Source: Deltaproteobacteria bacterium
Lineage (GTDB): Bacteria > Myxococcota > Myxococcia > Myxococcales > SZAS-1
Length of the DNA: 64,000 bases
Assembly: GCA_018266075.1 (NCBI GenBank)
Contig: JAFEBB010000033.1
Location: 1-64,000 of the forward strand
Direction of reading: 5' to 3'
The notes below the pieces were generated by a model that saw nothing but the letters and a program-made list of their open reading frames with translations, was not told the origin of the DNA and did no database searches. Positions 6,407 through 15,565 of this stretch are shown here, piece by piece. Each line of letters begins with the position of its first letter. Position 1 is the stretch's first letter. The position numbers and the translations under genes are program-made.

Positions 6407-8401
6407 CTACTCGATCTTGGTGGGCGCGGCGCCGGCGCGGCACTTGGCGACCGCTTCCTTGCCCTCGTGGCTCAGGCCCGAGGAGAGCGCGGTCGCGCGG
6501 TCGAAGGCGGCCTGGGCGTCGTCGCAGCGGCTGTCGGAGGCGGCGCGGCGGCCCTCGGCCATGGCCGACTGCGCCTGCTGGATCTCCTCGCGCAGGATGT
6601 TGGCCTTGGCCGCAATGGCGGTGTTCGAGGGCACCAGGTCCAGCGTCTCCAGGGCGGCGCGCAGGTTGCCGGTCCGGAACGCGCCCGAGGCCTGGTTGTA
6701 GTTGCCCAGCGCCGCCTGCTCGGCCACGGCGTTGGTGAGCTGCGCGGTGCTACCGGGGTTCGGATTTCTCGGTGCCTTGGGGTGTCCAGGCGTCGGCGTG
6801 GGAGCGGGCGTCGGCGTGGGCGCCGGAGTCGGGGTGGGAGCGGGCGCCTGCGCAGTGACGTTGTTCGGCGTCGGCGCGGGAGCTGGCGCGGGCGCAGGGG
6901 CCGGCGCGGGCGCAGGGACGGACGGCATCGGCGTGGGGCTCGCGACGGGGACCGGCGCGGGCGCAGGATCGGGCTTCGCGGTGAGCTTGGGCACCACCAG
7001 CACACCGATGAGCGCCAGCACGGCAACGGCCGCGATGCCCGCGAAGAGCCCGTTCTTCGACGATGCCGGCGCCTCGGCGCGCGCCTGTGGACGCTCGTTC
7101 TGCAAGGGCAGCGTCTGCGAGGCCGGCGTCCGCGGCTCGGTCGGATTCTGCTGCGGCACCGGCGCGCCCGGCATGCCCGGCTGGCGGATGAGCGTGGCCT
7201 GGTCCAGCAGCGGCGCGGGCGTCATCGACTTCGCGACGAGGTTCGCCGGAATCGCGAGCTGGCTCCCGGTCGCAGCCGAGACCTCGGCGATGGCCGGGCT
7301 CGACTGCATCGCCGCCATGCCCGGCATGCTCCCCGGCATCGGTGTCGACGACTGCACCGCGCCCGGCCCCAGGAACGTGCGTCCCTTCGAAGCTGCGTCG
7401 GGCGGCGAGAGCGCCTGCATCTGCGAGTCGGTGAACGGCCGGATCTCGTTCTGGGTGGGCAGCGCCTTCGAGAGCGCGTCGGCGAACTGGCCCATGGAGA
7501 TGAAGCGCTCGTCGCGGTTCTTGGCGCACGCGCGCTGGATGACGGCGTCCAGGCCTTCGGGCAGATCGCGCCCCGTCTCGACTTCAAAGAGATGCGGAAC
7601 GGGCTCGGTCACCTGCGCACGCAGCAGATCGGTGATCGACGTGTACGTGTACGCCTGCCGCCCCGAGAGCATCTCGAAGAGCACCAGGCCGAGCGCGTAG
7701 ATGTCGGAGCGGTTGTCGATGTCCTTGCCGCGCGCCTGCTCCGGGCTCATGTAGCGCGGCGTGCCGCAGATGGTGCCCTGCACCGTGAGCTGCGTGGCGT
7801 TGTCGCTCACGATGCGCGCGATGCCGAAGTCGAGCACCTTGGCGTGGTAGTTCCGCAGCCCGCGCACGAGCATGATGTTCTCGGGCTTCAGGTCGCGGTG
7901 GATGATGCCCTTCTCGTGCGCGTAGCCGAGCACGTCGCAGCACTGCACGCAGATGTCGAGCGCGTCGCCAATGGGCATGCGCCCGCGCTCGGAGATGGTC
8001 TTGCCGAGGTCGCGCCCGGCGATGAACTCCATGGCCAGAAAGAGCTGGCCGTCATCGGTCTGGCCGGAGTCGACGAGGCCCACCGCGTTCGGGTGCGAGA
8101 TGGCCCCGTAGGTCTTCACCTCGCGCCAGAAGCGCTTCATCACCTCGGGCTCGTTCGAGAACTCGGGGTTGAGGACCTTGATGGCCACGATCTGGCCCAC
8201 GCCCTCGCGGATGGCCTTGTAGACCGTGCCCATGCCGCCCTGGCCGAGCTTGCTCTCGATCTTGTACTTGCCCAGCAGCAGCTGGCCGATGAGGTCCTTG
8301 CGCTTGGGGGCGATGTTCAGGAAGAGCTTGGAGTGGCACTCGGGGCACTCCCCGGGCCAGACCTCGCCCTCGGCGCTGCAGCCCTGACACATGTACGCCA
8401 T
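6407..8401 (-). CDS. Transmembrane Ser/Thr protein kinase with N-terminal zinc ribbon
   Basis: About 664 residues. ATG 8401 is preferred over GTG 8410 because GGGGAG lies 8 bases upstream of it. Residues 5-22 form a zinc ribbon (C5-x2-C8, C19-x2-C22). The kinase domain from ~45 to 310 is complete: LGQGGMGTVYKA, AIKVL, IIHRDLKPENIML, LDFGIARIV, GTPRYMSPEQARG. A ~130-residue linker leads to one membrane segment (LFAGIAAVAVLALIGVLVVP), a Pro/Ala-rich stretch repeating APAPTPTPAP and a helical C-terminal domain of ~100 residues that resembles TPR sequence. Hanks-type kinases of this layout are abundant in myxobacteria. The ligand and substrates are not visible. Confidence 0.93.
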   Translation of the reverse strand: MAYMCQGCSAEGEVWPGECPECHSKLFLNIAPKRKDLIGQLLLGKYKIESKLGQGGMGTVYKAIREGVGQIVAIKVLNPEFSNEPEVMKRFWREVKTYGAISHPNAVGLVDSGQTDDGQLFLAMEFIAGRDLGKTISERGRMPIGDALDICVQCCDVLGYAHEKGIIHRDLKPENIMLVRGLRNYHAKVLDFGIARIVSDNATQLTVQGTICGTPRYMSPEQARGKDIDNRSDIYALGLVLFEMLSGRQAYTYTSITDLLRAQVTEPVPHLFEVETGRDLPEGLDAVIQRACAKNRDERFISMGQFADALSKALPTQNEIRPFTDSQMQALSPPDAASKGRTFLGPGAVQSSTPMPGSMPGMAAMQSSPAIAEVSAATGSQLAIPANLVAKSMTPAPLLDQATLIRQPGMPGAPVPQQNPTEPRTPASQTLPLQNERPQARAEAPASSKNGLFAGIAAVAVLALIGVLVVPKLTAKPDPAPAPVPVASPTPMPSVPAPAPAPAPAPAPAPTPNNVTAQAPAPTPTPAPTPTPAPTPTPGHPKAPRNPNPGSTAQLTNAVAEQAALGNYNQASGAFRTGNLRAALETLDLVPSNTAIAAKANILREEIQQAQSAMAEGRRAASDSRCDDAQAAFDRATALSSGLSHEGKEAVAKCRAGAAPTKIE

Positions 8402-8572
8402 CGCGACCACTCCCCGAGCGCACCAAGGCGCGCGTGCCGATTCTCGGGCATCGGCGCGATTGGCTCAACCTGCGGCGCTTTCTCGGGTCACAATAGTGGC
8501 GGGGCGGCGATCGGCGCTGCTGAAACCGATCTCCGGACTGGGCCGTAGGTCATCCAGGACAAGGAGCGGCCA

Positions 8573-9535
8573 ATGCTCATCAAGAAGCCTGCCGACGTCG
8601 CCAGCTCGGAGCTCACCTCCGAAGCGCTCTACCTGCGGCGGCGCGAGTTCCTGGCCGCGGGCGTCGCCGTGGCAACGCTGGGCTCGCGCCTCGCGCGCGC
8701 GGTCGAGCCCACTGCGCCTGCTCCTGCGCCGGCCGTCGACGGTCTGCCGCCGTTCGCCAAGAGCCCGCTCTCCACCACGTCCGAGAAGCAGACCTCACTC
8801 GAGGACGCGACCCATTACAACAACTACTACGAGTTCGGCACGAGCAAGTCCGACCCGGCGGAGAACGCGGGCGCGTTCAAGCCGAGGCCCTGGACGGTGA
8901 AGCTGGAGGGCGAGCTCGCCAAGCCGCGAACCATCGATCTCGACGAGCTCATGAAGCTGGTGCCGCTCGAGGAGCGCATCTACCGCATGCGCTGCGTCGA
9001 GGCGTGGAGCATGGTGATCCCCTGGGTCGGGTTGCCGCTGGGGGCGCTGCTCAAGAAGCTCGCGCCGACGTCGAAGGCGAAGTTCGTGGAGTTCACGTCC
9101 ATCGTCCGTCCGGAGCAGATGCCGGGGCAGACCGCGCCAATCCTGCCGTGGCCGTACGTCGAGGGCCTGCGCATCGACGAGGCCATGAACCCACTCACGC
9201 TGCTCGCGGTGGGGCTCTACGGGAAGGTGCTGCCCAACCAGAACGGCGCGCCGCTGCGGCTGGTGGTGCCGTGGAAGTACGGCTTCAAGGGCATCAAGGC
9301 GATCGTGTCCATCAAGCTCACGGACAAGCAGCCCAAGAACACCTGGAACATCCTCTCGCCCGAGGAGTACGGCTTCTACGCGAACGTGAACCCCAAGCAC
9401 GATCACCCGCGCTGGAGCCAGGCCAAGGAGCGTCGCATCGGCGAGTTCTTCAAGCGCGAGACGCTGATGTTCAACGGCTACGCGGACCAGGTCGCCTCGC
9501 TCTACAGCGGCATGGACCTCGACAAGAACTTCTGA
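8573..9535 (+). CDS. msrP: Protein-methionine-sulfoxide reductase catalytic subunit
   Basis: A 320-residue molybdopterin enzyme of the sulfite-oxidase fold. ATG 8573 follows an AAGGAG site. A Tat signal ([13 protein letters not shown], residues ~21-33) directs export of the folded cofactor-loaded enzyme. The Mo-ligating Cys is C141 in [11 protein letters not shown]. The late motif [17 protein letters not shown] also matches MsrP/YedY. It repairs oxidised Met in periplasmic proteins using electrons from MsrQ, encoded 3 bases downstream. The 171-bp divergent region shared with the kinase gene should carry the promoter. Confidence 0.96.
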   Translation: MLIKKPADVASSELTSEALYLRRREFLAAGVAVATLGSRLARAVEPTAPAPAPAVDGLPPFAKSPLSTTSEKQTSLEDATHYNNYYEFGTSKSDPAENAGAFKPRPWTVKLEGELAKPRTIDLDELMKLVPLEERIYRMRCVEAWSMVIPWVGLPLGALLKKLAPTSKAKFVEFTSIVRPEQMPGQTAPILPWPYVEGLRIDEAMNPLTLLAVGLYGKVLPNQNGAPLRLVVPWKYGFKGIKAIVSIKLTDKQPKNTWNILSPEEYGFYANVNPKHDHPRWSQAKERRIGEFFKRETLMFNGYADQVASLYSGMDLDKNF

Positions 9536-9538
9536 TCG

Positions 9539-10165
9539 ATGAAGCTCTCCGATCGCCTGCTCAAGCCGCCGGTCTTCGCGCTCTGCCTCGCGCCGCTCGC
9601 GTGGCTGGTCGCGCGCGCGGTGCTGAACCAGCTCGGCGCGAATCCCATCGAGAAGGTGCTCAACGCGCTGGGGTGGTGGGCGCTGTTCATGCTCGTGGCG
9701 TCGCTGGCGATGACGCCGCTGCAGCTGGTGATGGGCTGGAACTGGCCGATTCGAATCCGGCGGATGGTGGGGCTCTTTGCGGCGTTCTACGCGAGCCTGC
9801 ACCTGCTCGTGTACGCGGGCGGCGACAACGCCTTCAACTGGCACGACATCTGGGCCGACGTGGTGAAGCGCAAGTTCATGACCATCGGCTTCGCCGCGTG
9901 GCTGCTGCTCGTGCCGCTGACCATCACCTCGACGCAGAAGATGATGCAGCGCCTGAAGTACGCGCGGTGGAAGAAGCTGCACCGGCTGGCGTACGTCGCG
10001 GCGGCGCTCGGCGTGGTGCACTTCATCTGGCGCGTGAAGCGCGACGAGACCGAGCCTCTTCGCTTTGGCGCGGTGCTCGCGGTGCTGCTGCTTCTGCGCG
10101 CGATCTACGCGATGCGCGGGAAGACCGGGCCAAAGATTCGACGGCCGCAGGCCGTGCCCGACTAA
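9539..10165 (+). CDS. msrQ: Heme-binding membrane subunit of the methionine sulfoxide reductase
   Basis: A 208-residue protein with about six membrane segments, the size and layout of MsrQ/YedZ, a ferric-reductase-like b-type cytochrome. Candidate heme-ligating His residues lie in FYASLHLLVYAGGDN, HRLAYVAAALGVVH and nearby. It passes quinol-derived electrons across the inner membrane to MsrP. It starts 3 bases after the msrP stop, as expected for the msrPQ operon. Confidence 0.95.
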   Translation: MKLSDRLLKPPVFALCLAPLAWLVARAVLNQLGANPIEKVLNALGWWALFMLVASLAMTPLQLVMGWNWPIRIRRMVGLFAAFYASLHLLVYAGGDNAFNWHDIWADVVKRKFMTIGFAAWLLLVPLTITSTQKMMQRLKYARWKKLHRLAYVAAALGVVHFIWRVKRDETEPLRFGAVLAVLLLLRAIYAMRGKTGPKIRRPQAVPD

Positions 10166-10229
10166 CGTTCCGCCGACAACGAAGGCATCCCCCGCAAGGC
10201 TTGGCGAGCGACCAGGCCGACGCCACCTT

Positions 10230-10245
10230 GGCTGGTACGCCAGCC
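10230..10245 (+). other. Short hairpin just upstream of the CBM9-like lipoprotein ribosome site
   Basis: GGCTGG and CCAGCC flank the tetranucleotide TACG, directly before the CGGAGG ribosome site at about 10245-10250. No T tract follows, so it is more likely a 5' leader structure than a terminator for msrPQ. Role unproven. Confidence 0.35.
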
Positions 10246-10256
10246 CGGAGGCGGAC

Positions 10257-11021
10257 ATGTCGGTTCGGTGGTGGATGGTCCTCGCGCTCACGCTCGCGGC
10301 ATGCGCGAACGGCGCGACCGATCCGACGAACGGTCAGGGCAGCACCAGCGGCGATCCGTTGAGCGGCAGCAGCGGAGGCGACACCGGCGGCTCCGGCGGC
10401 GGCGTCCAGGCGTGCGCGCAGAACACGGCCATCACCCAGCTGCCGGGCTGCGGCACGTCGAGCGACACCATCGATGTGCACGCGGGCTGTCAGCCGAACG
10501 TCGACGGCGCGCTGCACATGGAGGAGTGGCAGGACGGCGCGTGCCTCACGAGCGCGAACGGCGACATGACCGTCTACGTGAAGTACGCGGGCGAGACGCT
10601 CTACCTGGCCGCGGCGACCATTCCGAGCTGCAACTGCCCCATGGTCTTCGCGTTCGATCCCGACGGCGCCGCCACGCTCGACGGCGACGAGTTCGAGATC
10701 CACCTCTTCGACGATCCCTTCAGCGGCAGCGGCGATCGCTTCGACTCCATCTACCGCCAGGGCGCGTGGACAGGCGGCTCCGCGCCCTCGGACATCACCA
10801 CGGTGTGTCCCACGCCCGCGCCGCGCGCGCCGAACTCGATCACCTACGAGTGGGCCATTCCGTTCTCGGCGCTGGGCATCACGCCGGGCTCGCCACACGC
10901 GTTCAAGCTCGCCATCGATCACAAGGGCAAGGATTGGCCGAGCACGCTCGCGCCGGACTCCCTCGGCAACCTCGATGTGTCGCAAGGCGGGACGCTGATG
11001 TCGTCGACGAACTGGCAGTAG
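10257..11021 (+). CDS. Lipoprotein with CBM9-like domain
   Basis: A 254-residue predicted lipoprotein. ATG 10257 follows CGGAGG, and the signal peptide ends LAAC with Cys16. A Gly/Ser/Thr spacer runs to about residue 48. The body resembles carbohydrate-binding family 9 sandwiches: VDGALHMEEWQDG, TLYLAAATIPS, DGDEFEIHLFDDP, ITYEWAIPFSALGITPG. Such domains bind sugar ends or act as surface lectins. Several Cys pairs suggest disulfides. It probably sits on the outer membrane, but the ligand is unknown. Confidence 0.8.
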   Translation: MSVRWWMVLALTLAACANGATDPTNGQGSTSGDPLSGSSGGDTGGSGGGVQACAQNTAITQLPGCGTSSDTIDVHAGCQPNVDGALHMEEWQDGACLTSANGDMTVYVKYAGETLYLAAATIPSCNCPMVFAFDPDGAATLDGDEFEIHLFDDPFSGSGDRFDSIYRQGAWTGGSAPSDITTVCPTPAPRAPNSITYEWAIPFSALGITPGSPHAFKLAIDHKGKDWPSTLAPDSLGNLDVSQGGTLMSSTNWQ

Positions 11022-11048
11022 CTTCAACCCAGCGTCAGAACCGCGGAC

Positions 11049-11220
11049 GTGAGCTCGCGACTGGACTTCGAACTTCTGCAAACCGAAATCGTCGCTACAT
11101 GTCGACAAGCGTTCCGCGACATTCGGGTCGCTCACCCGAATGAAGAGATCTGCGCCTTCGCCCTCTACAGCGACGACGGCGCCATGACTGTGTGTCCCGC
11201 GTTTGGACCCGCAGCTGGTA
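11049..11220 (+). pseudogene. Truncated DUF4303-like gene remnant
   Basis: A GTG-started frame encodes about 55 residues typical of DUF4303 N-termini (RQAFRDIRVAHPNEEICAFA, then LYSDDGAMTVCPAFG). It then runs into sequence antisense to the methyltransferase-like gene, with no family resemblance. Full DUF4303 proteins are roughly three times longer. The codons are less GC-biased than those of neighbours. I read this as a 5' fragment left after deletion or rearrangement. Family assignment is from memory of the FALYSDD and TVCP motifs. Confidence 0.6.
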
Positions 11221-11225
11221 GCGCG

Positions 11226-12245
11226 TCACTTGCGCCGCGCGAGCGTGTAGAGCACCGAGAGATCGTGTTGCAGATCCATCGCGTCCTGGCCCTGGTCCCA
11301 ACGCAGCGTGTGCGCGAGCTGCCGAATCGCGGGTGCGTCGTCGCGGTCGATCTCGAGGACGTCGAAGCCCGCGGCCTCGAGTTGCTGGCGCGAGAACGGC
11401 GAGCGCCCGTCGCTCCAGGGAACGAACGGCTTGTCCTCGGGCGTGAGCGCCGGACAGATGTTGTAGATGAGGAACCAACCGCCGGGCTTGAGCGCGTCGT
11501 GCACCGCGCGCAGGTATTCCTCGTCGGTCACGCCGAGATGAATGAGGAACTTGTCGTCCGCCTGCCGATACGGGTGGATGTAGCCGCGCTTGAGCGTGTT
11601 CTTGGAGATGAAGAGATCGAGCGCCGTTCCCGCCTCGCGCGCGATGTTCGCGTCGGCCGGAAAGCGGCCGTCGAGGATGTGCACGCTGCCGCCCTTGCTG
11701 CCCACGGGCCCCACGTCGCCCGCGCCGGAATAGAGCAGCGGCAACATCGGGTCGACGTCGATGCCTGTCTCGGTCCAACCCAGCGACGCCAGCAGCCGCA
11801 GCGGGCCCACGCCGCCGTAGCCGAAGTCCATCGACTTCACGCCGGGTGAAGGCTGCAAGCCGTGCTGCCCGAGCAGATCGAGCGCGCGCGCGTACGCGAG
11901 CGGCGAGCCGTACTTGGTCTCGTAGTACAGCGGCTCGTCGACTTTCACAGTCGTGAGCGCCTTGCGCTCGGCGTCGGGAAGCGCGGCGGCCTGGGCTTCG
12001 GTGAACCAGTGCTTGTCGGGCGACTTGTAGAGCGTCCGCGGCGGCACGTGGGGCAGCTCGGCCGTCGCCGCGAGGAACTGCTTGGCGAGCTCGCTCGTGA
12101 CTTGAGGCTCGAGCGCCTTCGCGTCCTTCTGAAGTTGCTCGACGGTGCCCTCGAGCTCGTCGGGAACGGCCGGAACGGGCGCGAGCACAGGCTGCGTGGT
12201 GGCGCAGCCTGCGAGCGCGAGCCCAACGACCGCCCAGCGCCGCAT
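11226..12245 (-). CDS. Predicted lipoprotein with SAM-methyltransferase-like fold
   Basis: A 339-residue protein. It starts MRRWAVVGLALAGCATTQ, a good lipoprotein signal with Cys14. The second half looks like a class I methyltransferase: motif I MDFGYGGVGPLRLLASLG, the acidic end of strand 2 in GIDVDP, and ALKPGGWFLIYNI at the post-II position. A lipoprotein would sit outside the cytoplasm, where SAM is not expected, so either the signal is used differently or the fold has another job. Its ATG overlaps the TGA of the upstream peptidase gene by one base (TGATG), implying translational coupling. Confidence 0.75.
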   Translation of the reverse strand: MRRWAVVGLALAGCATTQPVLAPVPAVPDELEGTVEQLQKDAKALEPQVTSELAKQFLAATAELPHVPPRTLYKSPDKHWFTEAQAAALPDAERKALTTVKVDEPLYYETKYGSPLAYARALDLLGQHGLQPSPGVKSMDFGYGGVGPLRLLASLGWTETGIDVDPMLPLLYSGAGDVGPVGSKGGSVHILDGRFPADANIAREAGTALDLFISKNTLKRGYIHPYRQADDKFLIHLGVTDEEYLRAVHDALKPGGWFLIYNICPALTPEDKPFVPWSDGRSPFSRQQLEAAGFDVLEIDRDDAPAIRQLAHTLRWDQGQDAMDLQHDLSVLYTLARRK

Positions 12246-14713
12246 CACGGCGCCGAGGGCGTGTTGGTGTACGGCTGGTAGTCGCGGCACTGCTTGCCGC
12301 GGAGCGACGGGCAGGGCGGCAACGGCGTCGTCGCGGAGACGCCAGTGAGGACCGGCAGCGCGATGCTCGACGGGTACGCTGCGCTCGCGCCGATGTCGTA
12401 GCTCACGCTGCCCGGGAAGCTCTTGAGCGCGAACGTCCACGCGGCGCGGCTGTCGCCCGGCGTGTCGACGAGCACGCGGATCTTCGAACCCGCCCGGAAC
12501 ACGTGGTTGAACGACGGGATGCCCACGCGCGCCTGCACCCAATCGCCGGGCGTGAGGAGCTGCTCGTCGGCCTGGGTGTACGTGTGCTCGGGCCAGAGGT
12601 CGGTGGCGCTCGGGTCCAGCGCGCGCAGGCTCGCGCGCAGCCAGCCGGTCTGCACGAACATCTCCTGGCCGTCGGGGCGCACCTCGGTGAGGTTCACCTC
12701 GAGGTCCGCGTCGTCCACGGGCGAGCGCACCCACAGGTCCGCGCTGGCCGTGCCGAGCATCACCAGGTCGCTGGCGAGCGGCGCGGTCTCGAAGACCACG
12801 TCGTAGCCCGCGGGCGGCTCCTTCCAGTCGTACGCCGGCAGCGGATCCCACACGTCGCCGCCGTCGGCGAGGATGCCGCGGTGGCCGGCGTCCGGATCGA
12901 GCAGGAACGTCGCGCCGGGCGCGCCGCCATCAACGACTGCGGGCGCGGTGTCGGCCATGGTGCCGTCCGGCTGGAAGTAGAAGCGCGTGGTGGTGGTGTT
13001 CGACGGCGGCCAGGCGTCGAAGTGCATCTCGAAGGTGCCCACCGGCGAGCCGGGGTTCGCCGTGTCGCCATCGCCGTTCTCGAAGATGGCGCGCAGCGGC
13101 TGCTCGGCCTCGTACGCGGTCTTGGCAGAGGCCCAGTCCGGGTAGTTTGCGAAGCGATCCGGCGGGAGCTGCATCTGCTCCTTGAACACCTGCTGGAACA
13201 GCGTGGGCGCCAGCGTGCGGACCTCGCTCGAGATGACCGGCACCTGCTGCGCCACGTAGATGTCGAGGAACGCCTTCCACTCCACCATCACCTGCGGCGC
13301 GAAGCCGTCGATGTGCACGCCGTTGTAGACGGTGAAGCGCGTGAGCGGCGAGCCGGTGAACTTGTCGAGCAGGGTGAAGAAGAACGGCCCGGTCTGCTCA
13401 TCCTCCTGCGAGCACGCGAGGAACACCGGCACCTGGATCTGGTCGACGAACTTGGTGGGATCCACGCGGCCCACGAGCGCGTCGGTGTAGTAGGCCTCGC
13501 TCTGCGCCTCGGCGATGACATTCACCTTCTGGCTGTGCAGGAGCTGGTTCTCGGCGCAGACCGTGTCGCCCGCGTTCACCTGGCCCTGCTCCCAGCCCTG
13601 GCCGTACGGATCGGCCTTGTCCACGACGCTCGAGATCCACTCCAGCGCGAAGCCGTCGTTGAAGATGCCGCCCGGGCGCGCGGTGGAGTACGTGCCGCCG
13701 ATGACGGAGAGCGGGGTGATGGCCGCGAGGTGCGGCGGGTGCATCTTGGCCACGAAGAGCTGGGTGATGCCCGGATAGGAGATGCCGGTCATGCCCACCT
13801 TGCCGTTCAGCACCCAGGGCTGCGCGGCGACGGCCTCGATGATGTCGTAGCCGTCGGTGAGCTGCAGGTCCTCGAAGTAGTCGTACGCGCCGCCCGAGCA
13901 GCCGGTCCCGCGCATGTTCACGCCCACCGTCGCGTAGCCCATGAGCGCCGCGATCTCCGCGCTCGGATCATTCGGCGCGTCGCAGAGCACGGGCAGGTCG
14001 TTGCAGAGCGTGCCGAAGTTGCCCAGCGGCTGGCCCGGCTGCGACGGGCTGTAGCCCGAGTAGTTCACCACCGTCGGGTACGGCCCGGGCCCGGCGGGGA
14101 AGGTGATGTACGCCGAGAGCTGCGTGCCGTCGCGGGTGGTGATGTACGTGAAGCCCTTGGTGAGCGACTGGCTCGAGTAGAAGCTCTGCGCGGGCAGGCT
14201 GTCGGCCACCGTGGACACGTGCACCGGGCCCTCGGTCTCGGCCGGCGTGAGGTTTGGCGCCACGACCGTGTAGTCGCCCTCGGGAACCTGGCGCCAGATG
14301 AGGCTGCCCTGGCTGTCGGCGACGCCGGTCTGCGACACGTTGTTCTGCGCGTCGTGCAGCTCGAGCTGCGTCGACGGCGGGGCCATCCACACCATCACCT
14401 CGGCGACGCTGCCGCGGACCTTGAACGCCGTGCTCCCGGTGCTGCCGCTCGTGCTGCCGGAGCCGTTCGACGCGCCCGTGCTGCCCGAGCCGCTCGACGT
14501 CGTCGAGGCGCTGCCGCTGGAGCCGCTGGTGCTGCCCGTCGACGCCGCGCCGCTGCTGCCTGCGCTGCCGCTGGTGCTGCCGGCGGTCGTGGTGGACGTG
14601 GTGGTGGTGGAGGTGGAGCTGCCGCCGGTGGAGCTGGACGACGACGAATTGCTGCCGCCACAGCCGACGACGAGGAGGGTGAACGCCGCGAGGGCGAGGA
14701 GTTGGGAGCGCAT
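12245..14713 (-). CDS. S15/CocE-type peptidase lipoprotein with Ser/Thr/Gly stalk
   Basis: An 822-residue lipoprotein. ATG 14713; the signal ends LLVVGC with Cys18. Residues ~20-98 are almost pure Ser, Thr and Gly. An alpha/beta-hydrolase of the X-Pro dipeptidyl-peptidase S15/CocE class follows: YPTVVNYSGYSPSQPG, YATVGVNMRGTGCSGG, nucleophile Ser312 in GMTGISYPGI, and His in NGVHIDGFAP. The C-terminal part (EVNLTEVRPDGQEMFVQTGW, VRVGIPSFNHVF, IRVLVDTPGD) fits the jelly-roll domain of this family. Substrate (peptide, ester or amide) cannot be told. Cell-surface location is inferred from the lipobox and stalk. Coupled to the methyltransferase-like gene. Confidence 0.9.
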   Translation of the reverse strand: MRSQLLALAAFTLLVVGCGGSNSSSSSSTGGSSTSTTTTSTTTAGSTSGSAGSSGAASTGSTSGSSGSASTTSSGSGSTGASNGSGSTSGSTGSTAFKVRGSVAEVMVWMAPPSTQLELHDAQNNVSQTGVADSQGSLIWRQVPEGDYTVVAPNLTPAETEGPVHVSTVADSLPAQSFYSSQSLTKGFTYITTRDGTQLSAYITFPAGPGPYPTVVNYSGYSPSQPGQPLGNFGTLCNDLPVLCDAPNDPSAEIAALMGYATVGVNMRGTGCSGGAYDYFEDLQLTDGYDIIEAVAAQPWVLNGKVGMTGISYPGITQLFVAKMHPPHLAAITPLSVIGGTYSTARPGGIFNDGFALEWISSVVDKADPYGQGWEQGQVNAGDTVCAENQLLHSQKVNVIAEAQSEAYYTDALVGRVDPTKFVDQIQVPVFLACSQEDEQTGPFFFTLLDKFTGSPLTRFTVYNGVHIDGFAPQVMVEWKAFLDIYVAQQVPVISSEVRTLAPTLFQQVFKEQMQLPPDRFANYPDWASAKTAYEAEQPLRAIFENGDGDTANPGSPVGTFEMHFDAWPPSNTTTTRFYFQPDGTMADTAPAVVDGGAPGATFLLDPDAGHRGILADGGDVWDPLPAYDWKEPPAGYDVVFETAPLASDLVMLGTASADLWVRSPVDDADLEVNLTEVRPDGQEMFVQTGWLRASLRALDPSATDLWPEHTYTQADEQLLTPGDWVQARVGIPSFNHVFRAGSKIRVLVDTPGDSRAAWTFALKSFPGSVSYDIGASAAYPSSIALPVLTGVSATTPLPPCPSLRGKQCRDYQPYTNTPSAP

Positions 14714-14819
14714 GGCGGCGCAGCCTGCCCGGGGCCGCGCGGCGATGCAACGGCGGCGGTGCTCGCGTTTTGAGGTGCGGTTGCTCCAAGCGCGCGCGAG
14801 GAAGGATGCTGCGGCTCGA

Positions 14820-15565
14820 ATGAACGTCCTCATCACCGGCGCTTCGTCTGGGATCGGCAAGGCGCTCGCGCTCGAGTTCCACGCCGCCGGCCACACCATC
14901 ACGCTCGCGGCCCGGCGCAAGGACCTGCTCGATGCCATCGCCGCCGAGCTGAAGGAGCGCTGTCACGTCGTGGTGGTCGATCTCGCGAAGCAGGCCACGG
15001 ACACCTCGTGGCTCGCGTCGGTGCCGGCGGTGGACGTGCTCGTGAACAACGCAGGCATCCAGTGGGTGGGCGCGACCGCCGCCATCGGCGTCGACGAGGC
15101 GGAGAACATGCTGCGCCTCAACCTCATCGCGCCGCTGATGCTCACGCGCGCGGTGCTGCCCGCGATGCTCGCGCGCGGCGCGGGCACGATCGTGGACGTC
15201 GCCTCGATGGCGGGGGTGGCGCCGGCGCGCGGGATGTCGTGGTACGGCGCCTCGAAGGCGGGCCTGGTGTCGTTCTCGGAGTCGCTGCGCACCGAGCTCG
15301 AGGGCACGTGGTGACGGTGTTCCCTGGCCCGGTGGAGACGCCCATGGCCGCGAACGCGCGCGAGCAGCTCGCGAAGATCGTGGGCAAGGTGCCCTCGGTG
15401 CCACACGGCGACGCGCGCGAGCTGGCGCGAAGGATTCGCGAGGCCGTCGAGCAGCGGCACGCGCACGTGGTCTACCCGTGGTTTCACCGCGTGCGCTTCG
15501 TGCCCTGGTTTGGCAAGTGGCTCACCGCGCGCGCCGCGCCGAAGATCAATCCGCGGCCGACATGA
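14820..15565 (+). pseudogene. Short-chain dehydrogenase/reductase gene interrupted by a frameshift
   Basis: From ATG 14820 the frame encodes a classical SDR: MNVLITGASSGIGKAL, VLVNNAGIQ, and the catalytic YGASK. It stops at TGA 15312-15314 just after SLRTELEGT. The rest of the family (VVTVFPGPVETPM onward to 15565) continues in the -1 frame from about 15305. One missing base near 15306-15310 would restore a ~248-residue protein. The distal frame ends in an ATGA overlap with the next gene, which argues that the intact form was the ancestral one. A sequencing error is the main alternative to a real mutation. Confidence 0.85.

Noticed and set aside
9749-9760. TTCGAATCC box like a tRNA T-arm
   Set aside because: It lies inside msrQ and no cloverleaf can be drawn around it.
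10163-10172. TAACG at the msrQ stop as a palindrome half-site
   Set aside because: It contains the stop codon and lacks a GTTA half six bases on.
15312-15314. In-frame TGA in the SDR gene as a selenocysteine codon, given selA in the window
   Set aside because: The sequence after it does not continue the SDR family in that frame; the family continues in another frame, so it is a frameshift.
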